DNA of 64,000 nt, from positions 38,832-102,831 of the forward strand of contig PBNZ01000017.1 of NCBI GenBank assembly GCA_002723275.1. The letters are read 5' to 3'. Within the stretch, counting starts at the first letter, position 1. Every line of letters starts with the position of its first letter. Below, in pieces: positions 28,909 to 39,644 of the stretch. This DNA comes from Planctomycetaceae bacterium. Its GTDB lineage: Bacteria > Planctomycetota > Planctomycetia > Pirellulales > Pirellulaceae. A model generated the notes under the pieces. It searched no databases. It was not told the DNA's origin and worked only from the letters and a program-made list of their open reading frames with translations. Made by a program: the position numbers and the translations under genes.

Positions 28909-31900
28909 CTAGTCGACGTACACAAATTCATTGAGGTTCAATAACGTGAGGCTGAACTTGGTCAATGCAGCAGCTTTTGCCGGAGGCAACTTTGCCAATT
29001 CTTCCGGTGCATCCTCCAACAAAACTGCATCGGCTTCAACAGCCTGCAATTGGTCAATTAACTGCACGGCCTCAGTAACTTCTGTTTCGGTAGGCTCTCG
29101 GCCCAAAGCCAATTGCCAAGCCCAGCGGACCTGATCTTCCGATTCCGTCCCTCGATCACGCACCAACCGATCTGCAAAATGCTTTGCCTGGTTGAAGCCA
29201 AGATGATTATTTAGCAGCCATAAAGCCTGAGGCGCTACCGTCGACACATCACGCCCCGAACAGCTGACAGCATTCACAGGAGCATCGAACAATTCAAAGA
29301 GTGGAAAATTGAAGTTGCGACGAACAATGATGTACAGACCTCGACGAGTATGTTGCGACGGATCAAGAGACTCAACCCAGTTCGACTTATTCGTCAATTC
29401 TTCGGCCAAAAGGGGTGGCATGACAGGACGCCCACCCAATTCCAAGTTGATGGTTCCAGCAACTGCATGCACGGCATCCCAAATTGCCTCGCCTTCGAGT
29501 CGGCGCCGGTTCATCCGCCAGTACAGCAGATTCTCAGGATCGACTTGTCGATGTCTGTCCGTTGCAAAAGAACTGTCTCGTCGATAAGCCTGCGAGGTCA
29601 TGATCAGGCGATGCATTGCCTTGATGCTCCACCCCTGATCCACGAATTCTGTGGCCAACCAATCGAGCAATTGGGGATGGGTAGGAGGAACTCCCATTTT
29701 CCCGAAATCGTTTGGCGTGGCGACAATTCCTCGACCAAAATGCCATTGCCAGATTCGATTCACCATGACTCGGGAAGTGAGGGGATGGTCGGGCCGAGTC
29801 AACCACAACGCCAACTCTTTCCGAGAACCGGACGGTCCTAATGGTAAAACAGGATCGGTCTCCATCTGTGCTGCCAAGAGCGCGGGCAAACGGGGCACCA
29901 TCTTTTTCTTGGGGTGCTTCAGGTCACCTCGACTGAGCAACCACACTTGCGGTGCCAACTCCCCACGATAATGGCCGAGAACCGTCACGGTAGGTCGCTG
30001 ATAGATGGTAACGTACGGTTCTTTTTGAGCATCATTTAAGGGCAAAGCGAGCAAGCGATCCGCCAACTGATTCTTCAGTTCCTGCAACTTCTCTTTTTCG
30101 GCATCGGTTCGTTCATCAACTGACGTCTGCTGTTCATATCGAAGATATGCTTGCCGCGCCTCAGCGACCGCAATGATTTTTGGATAGTGCTGTCCCCAAT
30201 CCGCGAGCCCCATATCGGGTTGAATAAAGGCTTCCCGAGTTCGACTTCCCGCGAAGACGGCCTGCAGCGAATAGTAATCTCGCTGAGAAATCGGATCGAA
30301 TTTGTGATCATGACATCTGGCGCAACCAAAGGTGAGACCGAGAAACGCTGCAGTTGTGGTATCCACCCAATCCGAGAGTTGTTCATACGACCGCTTTTTG
30401 GCGTCCATATTTGACTCATGGATTTGCGGACCAAAAGCGTAGAAGCCCGTCCCCGTTAATGCCTCAAAATGACGCAACTTTTCTGGATCCATGACATAGC
30501 TGCCATCCAGATCAAGGTTATTGGGCCATAGTTCGTCCGCGGCAATCTGCTCCTGAACAAACTGATCATACGGTTTGTCATCGTTGAAAGATTTTACAAC
30601 GTAATCGCGGTATCTCCACGCATTGTGGTAGTAGATATCTGTTTCGTATCCACCGGTGTCGGCATAACGTGCAACATCAAGCCAATGTCTCCCCCAACGT
30701 TCACCATAATGTTTTGAATGGAGCAGACGTTCGAGAAGTTGCTCCCATGCGTCAGGAGCTTCATCATTGACGAAGGCCGTAATCTGTTCTGGTGTAGGCG
30801 GCAGGCCGAGCAGATCGAAATAGGCTCGGCGAATTAAGGTTCGGCGATCAGCAAGGGGTGCCGAGGATAATTCGTGCTCGTCCAGTTTGGTGTCAATAAA
30901 CTCATCAATCGGGTGCAGGGTGGATCCGAAAGAAGGAGTCATTCCTTGACGATGCCGGTCGGAAATCTCCGCTGCGTCAGGGAGATGTGGAATGTCGATC
31001 CCATACTTCCGCATCATCCCCTGCTCAATCGCTTTGCGTTCTGCACATCCTAGCGACCTGTTGTAAATGGCAACTTCGGCAATGTCCCCACGCAAGGCTC
31101 CCAATTCATTCGCAGCATGCCCCATAAATATACTGAAGTCATCACGATGTCTGATATCGGGCAATAACGACGATCCCGTTATCTGGTTTGCAGCGACCGG
31201 ACTTCCATTCAAAACCAAAGTGGTGGTGGCCGACATCGCTCCCGATTGCTTCACAAGAGTGATCACCTGAGGTCGATCATAAATGGCCCACATCCCTCGT
31301 GCCGGCAGTGCTGCATCGTGCCCAAAACCACCAGCGTGTCGCAACTGAGCCGTTTCCCGGTGAATCTCTAACAGCGAAGCCCGAGGCTTACCAGGATCAC
31401 TGGCAGGCATTGGATCTCCAAAACCAACAATCACTGAGGTGGTTGTCGACTGGCTCGGCGGACGCACGTTCACGGCCGCGATCATGGTCCAACCGGCATC
31501 CCCGTGCACGTCAACGGGGATTTCAGCAGTCGACCCCAAACCGGCGATCTCATGAAACCGCACGGCAGGCATACCCCCAACGGTCGAAGGATTCACAAAC
31601 CGTGGAGGTGCGCCAACTTGAGCATCCATGCGAGCCCAAGTCGGTCTCAGGTGACGGCCCTTCCCACTTTCATCCTTCCACTCTTTAACAGCCTCTCCGT
31701 GCCGTAGCTTCAAACGATCGGCACGGTACCAGGCCTGCAGCGAATCTGCGAGAGAAGTGTGATCAGGTACCCGGACTTTATTTTTTGGGGAAAGTTCAGA
31801 TCAATCCGATGTCCCTGACTGCTGCCGCCGTTGAAGAGGTTGGAAAGCCCAATATTGTTCGCCTTCGACAAGTCGCCTTGACCATTCATCGGAATTAACA

Positions 31901-32289
31901 TCGCTTTCGTTTGCGACAGCCCCAGCATCGATCCACGCTCGAATCAATTCGATTTCCGAGGACGTTAAGGCGGGCTGATCGGCGGGAGGCATTTCTCCCG
32001 CATCAATGCGTTCGAGCAACACACTTTGATCAGCACGTCCTTTGACCAATGCCGGGCCAGAATCACCCCCACGCATTAAGGCGGCCATTGACCGAAAATC
32101 AAGGTTTGCCTCGCGTACTTCATCGCTGTGACAGTTCCCGCATTTCGCCAACAGCACCGGGCGAACATGCTCTTCGAAGACGACTGGAGATACTTCTCTA
32201 TCAGCGACAACGGTATCAGACGACACGCATGACAACATGCCCAAAAGGATCAAAACAAGTCTGTTGGTGATCGACTTGGAGTTCGTCAT
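28909..32289 (-). pseudogene. PSCyt1/LamG/DUF1549/DUF1553 gene split by an in-frame TGA (third copy)
   Basis: One continuous reading frame from ATG 32289 to 28909 encodes about 1,126 residues but is broken by TGA at 31801-31803. Part 1 (162 aa) has a signal peptide and a PSCyt1 domain with CGNCH at 50-54. It ends mid-protein in QQSGTSD-stop. After the stop the same frame continues SELSPKNKVRVPDHTSLADS and then LQAWYRADRLKLRHGEAV, the first strands of a LamG domain. LamG is followed by DUF1549 ([20 protein letters not shown]) and DUF1553 (HPLTSRVMVNRIWQWHFGRG). The only start codon near the break, TTG 31713, would delete the first LamG strand and any signal peptide. A one-base change (for example TGG to TGA) would explain it. 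It could also be a sequencing error or readthrough. Organisation and length match the first copy. Confidence 0.8.
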
Positions 32290-32508
32290 CCGCCACTGCC
32301 TTGCCGAAAACTTTGTGAGAGAAAGCCGCCATCCGTGAGGTGCTCATGATACCATCCCAACGACGAGCTTCAAAAGAATCGAGGTACAGAGGACCACGAA
32401 TTCGCTCAAATTATCGACAACAAAGAACCGTAGGTCCTTCTGTAAGAATCGGATTGCCGCAGCCTTCTGAATATCTTCTATTATCGAGACGGTTTACGAA
32501 AGTTTTGG
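32290..32508. promoter_or_regulatory. Divergent intergenic region
   Basis: About 220 bases between the split PSCyt1 gene (minus) and the membrane-protein gene (plus) must contain both promoters. No unambiguous promoter boxes or operator palindromes were seen. Confidence 0.35.
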
Positions 32509-34008
32509 ATGTCGTTCGTCAGTTTCGAATTTACCGCATCCGTCTCGATACCCTTGGGGGAACACCTGGTGCAAACCAACAGAATCTCTTTTCTCATCAT
32601 CGTTGCATTACTAACGGCCATGGCAGGGGGAATGGGCTGGGGCATTCGTGGTCAATACGGCCATGAAACCGGCGCCATGGTTGCGGGCGTCTTGATGGGA
32701 TTCACACTCGTTCTATTTTTTTGGCCGCAAGCAACTTCGCTTTCCGCCGCAAGGGTCGTGGCGTTGACAGTCCTCGGGATTTCGTTCGGGGGGTCGATGA
32801 CCTATGGACAAACGGTCGGTCTTACTCACGACTCACCTTTGATTGGCAACTGGGCCGCACTCCGCTGGGGCATGCTGGGCTTGATGATCAAAGGTGGAGT
32901 ATGGATGGGCTTTGCGGGTGTACTCATGGGCATGGGTTTCGGTGGGAAGCGTTACCGCCCGCTCGAAATCGCCATGTTGATTCCGGCTTTATTCGTCGCA
33001 TTATGCGTTGGCATTTGGTTGTTCAATCAACCCTTTGACCCTGAAAACCGACTTCTGCCTCAACTCTATTTTTCAGACCATTGGCATTGGGAACCGGATA
33101 GCGATGTGAAGCCACGCAGAGAGAATTGGGGTGGATTGCTCTGTTCACTCATCGCATTAGCTTTTTATACGGGTGTCATTAGAAAAGATCGTCTCGCTCG
33201 CAATATGGCGATTGCTGGATTCATTGCTGGGGGAATTGGTTTTCCAAGTGGTCAGGCCATTCAGGCATTGAACGCCTGGAACCCTGAATTCTTTCGCACG
33301 GGAGTTCTGTCTTGGCTGGAACCCGTACTGCCGTATATGAATTGGTGGAACATGATGGAAATCACCTTCGGTGCGGTCGCTGGATTCTTCCTCGCTGTCG
33401 GACTATGGTTCAATCGCCACATGATTCAGGAAACCGAAGAGAGCGATGAACCGACCGAAATATCGCCAGGATGGGAATTCACGCTGTTGATTTGCCATGT
33501 CTATTTCCTGGTTGGATCTGGATTCTTCGCGGTAGCGGCATTGAGCGAATATCAATCATTCGGACTGATTCTCTGCGCGATCCCGCTCATCGGTGTCGTA
33601 GGAGGGAGGTACTGGCCCTACCTCTGTGCTCTACCAGTCGCAGCGGTCCCAATTGCGGGGAAAACGCTACTCAATCTCTCCTATCAGAGTACTGATACCG
33701 CTATCGTCACAGGCTGGGTCTTGTATGTGATCATCCCGATGACGTTGTCTTTCGTGCTCGCCCTCTGGTTGGCGAACCTTGGCCGCCGAGGGCAGAAATC
33801 GCTTCCATTCGCTCGTATCGGCCTTCTATTCACAACCTGGTTGTATTTCGGGCTGAACCTGGCGTTCTTCCGTATCCCGTGGCCATTCACGGAAGAGATC
33901 ACGGGGCGCACTCCGTCCACCGTGATCTTCATCGTTTGCTCGGTAGCGTTGACCCTCGCCGTCATCTTTGCAGGATTCCGAAGTCAGGCGTCTGAAGATG
34001 CTTCTTGA
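32509..34008 (+). CDS. Polytopic membrane protein of unknown function
   Basis: A 499-residue protein with about 13-14 predicted transmembrane helices (for example ISFLIIVALLTAMAGGMGW at 27-45, and WVLYVIIPMTLSFVLALWLA late in the protein). It is Gly/Met-rich in the first half (GGMGWGIRGQYGHETGAMVA, MGFAGVLMGMGFGG). The conserved-looking GIRGQYGHETGA and WEPDSDVKPRRENWGG segments lie at membrane edges. I do not recognise a transporter family with confidence. It stands alone, divergent from the PSCyt1 gene. The first 25 residues are not clearly a signal, and the true start could be slightly downstream. Confidence 0.75.
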   Translation: MSFVSFEFTASVSIPLGEHLVQTNRISFLIIVALLTAMAGGMGWGIRGQYGHETGAMVAGVLMGFTLVLFFWPQATSLSAARVVALTVLGISFGGSMTYGQTVGLTHDSPLIGNWAALRWGMLGLMIKGGVWMGFAGVLMGMGFGGKRYRPLEIAMLIPALFVALCVGIWLFNQPFDPENRLLPQLYFSDHWHWEPDSDVKPRRENWGGLLCSLIALAFYTGVIRKDRLARNMAIAGFIAGGIGFPSGQAIQALNAWNPEFFRTGVLSWLEPVLPYMNWWNMMEITFGAVAGFFLAVGLWFNRHMIQETEESDEPTEISPGWEFTLLICHVYFLVGSGFFAVAALSEYQSFGLILCAIPLIGVVGGRYWPYLCALPVAAVPIAGKTLLNLSYQSTDTAIVTGWVLYVIIPMTLSFVLALWLANLGRRGQKSLPFARIGLLFTTWLYFGLNLAFFRIPWPFTEEITGRTPSTVIFIVCSVALTLAVIFAGFRSQASEDAS

Positions 34009-34627
34009 TGGCCCCTCGGGATACCGATCAGCGTTGGAATCGCGACAGACGACTCTCATCTCACTCGACTCGAGAGGCGTCAAGCGACTTAAACAGGTCG
34101 TGCAGGATTAAGGGATCCGAGGAGTTATTTGAGATACACATCGTATCGAGCCTGCGGTGCGATCGGAGGTTGGCGGTATCTTGCGCACAGACCCGCAGCC
34201 AAAGAGCGAATCAGGTTCTTATGGATAAAATGACAGTCTTTCGCTGCTCCTCTATCACTCGACTCAGCCTTCTGGAGTAAGCCGCTTCGCAGTAATTCGA
34301 TGCGGTCTCAAAATCGAAACGCTCCCTAGAATCCATCCGCCGGGCAAAACGATTGTCCAAATCCCACCGTGATCAACATAGAACGTCTATTTGACAATTG
34401 GCAATTAATGACCTATCCAATAATATCGAATAAAGCGGTCGCATCACTGATCAAAGGATTGAAGCGAGCAGATCGTCCCATTGCGGCATGAGCAAGCGTG
34501 CCGATTTATCAGTGGTAATGCAACCGACCAGTACGGAGTGTGCGCTGGGCCAACCTCGCTACGGAATCAGATACTGAGAACGCACCTTGAAGCCAACTCG
34601 CCATTTGGCAAGTCAAGACAGTAGAGC
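34009..34627. other. Intergenic stretch before the polysaccharide locus
   Basis: About 620 bases with only featureless short frames. Just before the next gene GCCAACTCGCCATTTGGC (34589-34606) is an imperfect inverted repeat. No terminator, RNA gene or recognisable promoter could be assigned. Confidence 0.4.
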
Positions 34628-36115
34628 ATGACATCAACGAATAAGAAATTCGTCATCATTGGTGGCGGCCCCTCTGGCCTTACCGCTGCCCATCAGTTGG
34701 TATCTCAAAACGTGGATGCAACGGTACTTGAGAAGCTATCAATCGTGGGTGGAATCGCCCGGACAGAGTCTTATCGAGGCTTTTCGTTCGACATGGGAGG
34801 ACACCGGTTCTTCACGAAATCGAAGGAAGTCCGAGCATTCTGGGATGATGTCCTCAAAGATTCGTTTATCGAACGTGACCGTTTGTCTCGCATCTACTAC
34901 CGAAAACGTTTTTTCCATTATCCTCTGAAACCGCTGAATACGCTTTTCAGTCTTGGTATCGGGGAAAGCATTTTGATCTTTGCCAGTTATGTTCGTTGGA
35001 AGCTATTTCCGTACAAGGTCGAAGAGACATTTGAACAATGGGTAACGAATCGGTTTGGCAAACGATTATTCAAGATCTTCTTTGAGTCATACACCGAAAA
35101 GGTGTGGGGAATTCCGTGTACGGAGTTGAAAGCTGAATGGGCTGCTCAACGAATCAAGGGACTCTCATTGAAGACTGCAGTTCTCAATATGTTTCTTAAA
35201 CCTCGTTCGACAGTCACAACGCTGATTGACCACTTTCACTATCCCAAACTTGGCCCTGGAATGATGTGGCGAGCCGTGACATCGCGAATCGAGGACCGTG
35301 GCGGCAAGGTAGAGATGGATTCGAATGTGGTGCGTATCGAAAGAACGGGTAACCACATCGATCGTGTCATCGTCATGCGTGACGGCATCGAAGTCGCTTA
35401 CGAAGGCACTGACTTCATCTCAAGCATGGCGCTCACCGAACTCATCAAGAAGCTTGATCCCCCTGCCCCTGAAGAAGTGCTCGACGCGGCGAAAGAACTC
35501 AAATACCGGGACTTCTTGACCGTCTGTCTGATTATCAAACAACCTGAATTGTTCGAGGACAATTGGATCTACATCCATGATCCTCAGGTGAAGGTAGGAC
35601 GCATCCAGAATTACAAAAACTGGAGTCCCGATATGGTGCCGGACCAGAAGCTTAGCAGCCTGGGTCTCGAATATTTCTGTAATGTCGGCGATGAGGTCTG
35701 GAACCAGGACGATGCGGACCTGATTGAACTCGGCAAACGCGAGGTTGATCAATTAGGCCTGGCAAAATATGAGTCGATCGAAGATGGATGTGTATTTCGC
35801 GTCGAGAATTCGTACCCTGTTTACGACTCAGACTATCGATCCCACCTGACGCATCTTCGTGAATTCGTGGAATCTCTCGACAACATTCAAACCGTTGGCC
35901 GCAATGGCTTGCACCGATACAACAACCAAGACCATGCCATGTTGACCGGTATGCTCGCCGTTCGCAACATGCTTCATGGTGAAGACCACGACCTGTGGGC
36001 GGTCAACACCGAGCAGGTCTATCACGAGGAGATTCACTCCGACGAAGAAACCGATTACAAACTCACTGATTCCCAACCTGGATCAGAAAACAATCAGAAG
36101 ACAGTGAATCGGTAA
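34628..36115 (+). CDS. NAD(P)/FAD-dependent oxidoreductase (UDP-galactopyranose mutase/amine-oxidase type)
   Basis: A 495-residue cytoplasmic flavoprotein. The N-terminal dinucleotide-binding fold is clear: FVIIGGGPSGLTAAHQL (GGGPSG at 12-17) followed by the acidic VLEK. FDMGGHRFFTKSKEV and the KRLFKIFFESYTEKVWG segment are typical of the protoporphyrinogen-oxidase/UDP-galactopyranose-mutase-like oxidoreductases found in surface-glycan clusters. The late GLHRYNNQDHAMLTGM is a family FAD-contact motif. Its location at the head of a run with glycosyltransferases and an ABC exporter suggests it modifies a nucleotide sugar or lipid-linked sugar; the substrate is not known. No strong ribosome binding site is visible before ATG 34628. 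Confidence 0.88.
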   Translation: MTSTNKKFVIIGGGPSGLTAAHQLVSQNVDATVLEKLSIVGGIARTESYRGFSFDMGGHRFFTKSKEVRAFWDDVLKDSFIERDRLSRIYYRKRFFHYPLKPLNTLFSLGIGESILIFASYVRWKLFPYKVEETFEQWVTNRFGKRLFKIFFESYTEKVWGIPCTELKAEWAAQRIKGLSLKTAVLNMFLKPRSTVTTLIDHFHYPKLGPGMMWRAVTSRIEDRGGKVEMDSNVVRIERTGNHIDRVIVMRDGIEVAYEGTDFISSMALTELIKKLDPPAPEEVLDAAKELKYRDFLTVCLIIKQPELFEDNWIYIHDPQVKVGRIQNYKNWSPDMVPDQKLSSLGLEYFCNVGDEVWNQDDADLIELGKREVDQLGLAKYESIEDGCVFRVENSYPVYDSDYRSHLTHLREFVESLDNIQTVGRNGLHRYNNQDHAMLTGMLAVRNMLHGEDHDLWAVNTEQVYHEEIHSDEETDYKLTDSQPGSENNQKTVNR

Positions 36116-36161
36116 ACGCTTCCTAGCCGCGGCTAACGTTGTTGCTACATCCATTCACTCA

Positions 36162-36985
36162 ATGAAGGTCTTACTTCTCAACGACAGCTCAACTCCAAGT
36201 GGCAGGGCGGAGTTAATGACGTTGTCGTTGCGAGATGGGTTTCGTCTTCGCGGACATGACGCAAGGTTGTTCTCAAGCACGGCGAAGTACGGCAACCAGG
36301 AACCCCAAGCGGACTACACATGTTATGGCACAACCCGTAGCCTGCATACGCTTAATCGCATCTTTAACCTTTCAGCCTAATGGCAACCTCGAAAGACTCT
36401 CAAAGATTTCCAGCCGGACATCGTCCATGTGAGAAAATTTCTCTCGCAGTTATCTCCTCTAATTCTGCCACTCCTTCGCGAAATACCCTGCCTGTACTAT
36501 GCCCGATGGTATGAAACAGTCTGTCCGACCGGGCTCAAACTCCTGCCTGACCATTCTGTTTGTCGAGAAACGTACGGCTATCCTTGCCTCCGTCATCGCT
36601 GTGTCTCACCTCATGCCTGGGTAATACTGATAAGCCAGCTCAAACTATGGCGACAATGAAAAGGCGCATTCAATGTCGTTGTGACAAATAGCCATGCAGT
36701 CAAAGAAACATTTGAGGAACACGGCATCGGGCCGGTAAAAGTCATCCGGAACTGAGTAGAGCCCAGAAATGAAGGTTCAACCTGGAAAGCCCGACTTACC
36801 GTTGTGTATGCTGGCCGCCTCGCCTGGGAGAAAGGGCTGCTCGTCCTGACTCAAGCGTTCGCAAAGTGTGTTTCCAAGATTCCGGATGCTCAATTGCTGA
36901 TCGCAGGAGAAGGTCCAATTGAGAAATCAGTCAGAGATTTGATTGCCGAATTAGGCATCTCGGAAAACACGAAACGATTAGGCGA
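36162..36985 (+). pseudogene. Decayed family 1/4 glycosyltransferase
   Basis: One reading frame starting at ATG 36162 (MKVLLLNDSSTPSGRAELMT) reads through as a GT-B glycosyltransferase but contains three in-frame stops: TAA at 36378, TGA at 36657 and TGA at 36753. Between them the sequence remains recognisable: FQPDIVHVRKFLSQLSPLIL, ARWYETVCPTGLKLLPDHSV, FNVVVTNSHAVKETFEEHGI, VVYAGRLAWEKGLLVLTQAF and AQLLIAGEGPIEKSVRDLIA. The donor-binding C-terminal third, including the usual E-x7-E segment, is missing. Similarity ends near 36985, where the sequence passes into a sulfotransferase fragment in another frame. Each stop is one base from a plausible sense codon. A dead gene. Confidence 0.85.
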
Positions 36986-37378
36986 TCAGAACTCACCTAC
37001 GGCTTGGCTGCTGAAAGCTACTTAAAACCGGATCTTAACATCCAAATCCGCTACGACGACCTTGTAGAAAAACTAAGTGAGACGACCCATCAATTGGGTG
37101 ATTTCCTGAAATTACCATTCGAGGCCCACCTGCTCCAGCCTCAGGGATTTCAAGTCCCCGACTACAGCCAACGTCAGCATTCGCTCATCGGAAAAGAACT
37201 CAATGAAAGTTGAATCAATGCCTGGCGGGAGACACTTTCTGCACGGCAAATCGAACTCTTCGAGTCAGTATCTCTGGATCTGCTTCAATACCTCGGCTAT
37301 TCACCGATCCATGAATTCGCCCGAGCAGCAACGCCTGCTGAAAACATCCGATTGCGAATCACCGAATTCTTTGCGTAG
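36986..37378 (+). pseudogene. C-terminal fragment of a sulfotransferase, interrupted
   Basis: A frame different from the preceding glycosyltransferase reads ELTYGLAAESYLKPDLNIQI then RYDDLVEKLSETTHQLGDFL and KLPFEA, the Y-x-D-L-V and FLxLPFE signatures of the C-terminal part of PAPS-dependent sulfotransferases. TGA at 37211-37213 interrupts it; the same frame continues INAWRETLSARQIELFESVS, the typical C-terminal W-R-x-x-L segment, and stops at TAG 37376-37378. The PAPS-binding N-terminal half is absent. The TGA is one transition from CGA (Arg), giving S-R-I-N-A-W. This is the far side of a deletion that fused two neighbouring genes. Confidence 0.8.
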
Positions 37379-37629
37379 ATTCGCAACAGCAGACGCTGGA
37401 AACGACGCATCAAGAAGCAAACCTACTGCTGATAAGAACCCAAGGGTTTTCGCCACGGCATCGATACTCGCAAACATTTACAACGACTCAAATCTGAAAC
37501 ACTTCACTTCAGTTATGACGTGGATCTAGAAAGCAAGCAGCAATTGCTTTAGTATCCACGTGTATCCCATGAGCCGGAGCAAACCAAGCAAAGAGACAAC
37601 CTCCAGGCGATAACTGAAACAAAACACGC

Positions 37630-39471
37630 ATGACCAAACGTCCGCTTTCCGTCTTTCGACAACTCTTCCGAATAATGCCGCATCAGCGTGTTCTGACAGG
37701 TGCGGTTATCACCACTGCTTTTTTGACAGCTGTGGCCGAGGGGCTTGGAGTCGGACTTGTCATTCCTCTGCTCGACACATCAGAGATTCAATCGAATACG
37801 ATCAAGGGTCTCCCCCTGCCCGGCTGGATTGGCGATTACATTTTTTCATTAGGGCTCGTGGCCCGAGTACGTGTTGTCGCCGTTATCTTGTTGGCAATGG
37901 TGTTTATCCAAAGTGGAATGCGATTTGCGAATCGGATTCTCACACTAAAGCTAAAAATCGAAACGGAACGAATCCTGAATCGTGAAACGATCTTGCAGCT
38001 CTACCGCCTGCCTCTCAAGTTCATCCACAATGACACGTCAGGAAACTTGCTGACGACCATCGTCACCAACACTCACAGTGCATCATACCTTATCACCATC
38101 CTCGCAAACCTCATCCTTAACGTTTCTATATTGATCGTTTACGCAGTTCTAATGGCGTTACTATCCTGGAAACTCACACTCCTTGCCATTGGATTACTGA
38201 TCCCGCTGGGCGTGATTCATCATCGCATCAGCTCAAACAGACTTAAGCAAGAAGGACGAGCTCACGTCACCGAACAAAAGAACGTTCGCAAGCTCGTGAT
38301 AGAGAGTTTGTCACTGATGAAACTCTCTCACCTTTATTCCCAGGAGAGCCAGAGTATCGATCGGTGCTTGCAGGCGGCAGACCGCTACCTTCATCATTTT
38401 TTCGAGAGCCAAAAGCTGATCTTACGATCAGTACCATTGTTCAGCATCAGCGCGGCAATCGGCATGAGCACTCTCCTTTTTTTAGGGACATTCTTCCTGC
38501 CAGCTGAATCGACAGGTTGGCTGGGCCGAATGATCATTTTCTTGCTGATCGTTTTTCGATTACTGACGCCGGCGACCGCCGTAAATCGCATGTATTCTGA
38601 GATCTGGAACACTCTTCCAGCCCTGGAATCGGTTTTTAAATTCTTAAAGACCGAAGACAAGCAATTGATGGAAAACGGAAACGTAAAGTTCACGGCATTG
38701 AAGGAAGGCATTCAATTCGACCATGTTACGTTTCGCTACTCAGATCTAGGCAATCCCGCGCTCGACGACGTCACTTTTTCGATCCCCAAAGGCGAAGTGA
38801 CCGCCATCGTTGGCGTTTCCGGATCAGGCAAGTCGACCATCATTAATCTCATTGCGAGACTCTACGACTGCAGTGAAGGACGCATTCTGCTTGACCAGAC
38901 AGACCTGCGTGAATTCGACATCCCAACATGGCGACAATCGCTGGCCGTCGTCAGTCAGGACACACTGCTCTACAACGACTCGCTGATGAGCAACCTCAAG
39001 TTTGCGAATGCAGACGCGACCGACGAAGAAGCAATGCGTGCCGCGGAACTCGCGGAACTCCACCAGTTCGTTGAGGAACTTCCCGAAGGGTATGACACAC
39101 ATATCGGCGACAATGGTGTTCGTCTGTCCGGTGGACAACAACAGCGTATTGCAATCGCACGGGCCTTATTGACCAATCCAGATCTATTGATTCTTGACGA
39201 AGCAACCAGCGCTCTTGATTCAAACACAGAATCTTCGATTCAATTGGCATTAGATTCATTTGGCAAAGATCGGACGGTTGTGATTGCTGCCCATCGACTA
39301 GCCACCATTTGCAATGCAGACAATATCATTGTGCTCAAAGAGGGCAAAGTGATTGAGCAGGGAACTCATGCCAAACTGATGTTGCAAAGTGGTCTTTATC
39401 GAGAACTGGTAACTAAACAAGACCTTGGATTGGACTCCAACTTCGATCCACCTGAAACCACATCGACTTGA
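37630..39471 (+). CDS. ABC transporter, fused permease and ATPase (MsbA-like exporter)
   Basis: A 613-residue half-transporter of the type I exporter family. Residues about 15-330 form the six-helix membrane domain (VITTAFLTAVAEGLGVGLVI, MALLSWKLTLLAIGLLIPLG). Residues about 355-600 are the ATPase: Walker A GVSGSGKST near 395, Q-loop VVSQDTLLYND, signature LSGGQQQR near 500, Walker B LLILDEATSALD near 519, and the H-loop in VIAAHRLATI. All catalytic motifs are intact. It would work as a homodimer exporting or flipping a lipid-linked glycan or other amphiphile. Its place in the glycosyltransferase run supports a surface-polysaccharide role. Confidence 0.92.
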   Translation: MTKRPLSVFRQLFRIMPHQRVLTGAVITTAFLTAVAEGLGVGLVIPLLDTSEIQSNTIKGLPLPGWIGDYIFSLGLVARVRVVAVILLAMVFIQSGMRFANRILTLKLKIETERILNRETILQLYRLPLKFIHNDTSGNLLTTIVTNTHSASYLITILANLILNVSILIVYAVLMALLSWKLTLLAIGLLIPLGVIHHRISSNRLKQEGRAHVTEQKNVRKLVIESLSLMKLSHLYSQESQSIDRCLQAADRYLHHFFESQKLILRSVPLFSISAAIGMSTLLFLGTFFLPAESTGWLGRMIIFLLIVFRLLTPATAVNRMYSEIWNTLPALESVFKFLKTEDKQLMENGNVKFTALKEGIQFDHVTFRYSDLGNPALDDVTFSIPKGEVTAIVGVSGSGKSTIINLIARLYDCSEGRILLDQTDLREFDIPTWRQSLAVVSQDTLLYNDSLMSNLKFANADATDEEAMRAAELAELHQFVEELPEGYDTHIGDNGVRLSGGQQQRIAIARALLTNPDLLILDEATSALDSNTESSIQLALDSFGKDRTVVIAAHRLATICNADNIIVLKEGKVIEQGTHAKLMLQSGLYRELVTKQDLGLDSNFDPPETTST

Positions 39472-39644
39472 GAACTCCCCCTCCCGATTCCGCATTTGGT
39501 TTCCGTCTCATTAACCAGAACAACTCCAAATACGTTGCTCGCGATGAGCGAATCCGTGAATGCCCTCGCGGCATGTGACACTCCACAATGGCCCAAGAGT
39601 CCCCCCAAAGCAAGCAACATTCAACGACCTTCGCCTAACGATTC

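Noticed and set aside
31801-31803. Selenocysteine at the in-frame TGA
   Set aside because: No redox motif surrounds the codon and I could not identify a convincing SECIS-like hairpin. A nonsense change or error is simpler.
36660-36985. Separate short glycosyltransferase gene starting at GTG 36804
   Set aside because: It is the same frame as the preceding pieces and lacks an N-terminal domain, so it is a segment of the decayed gene.
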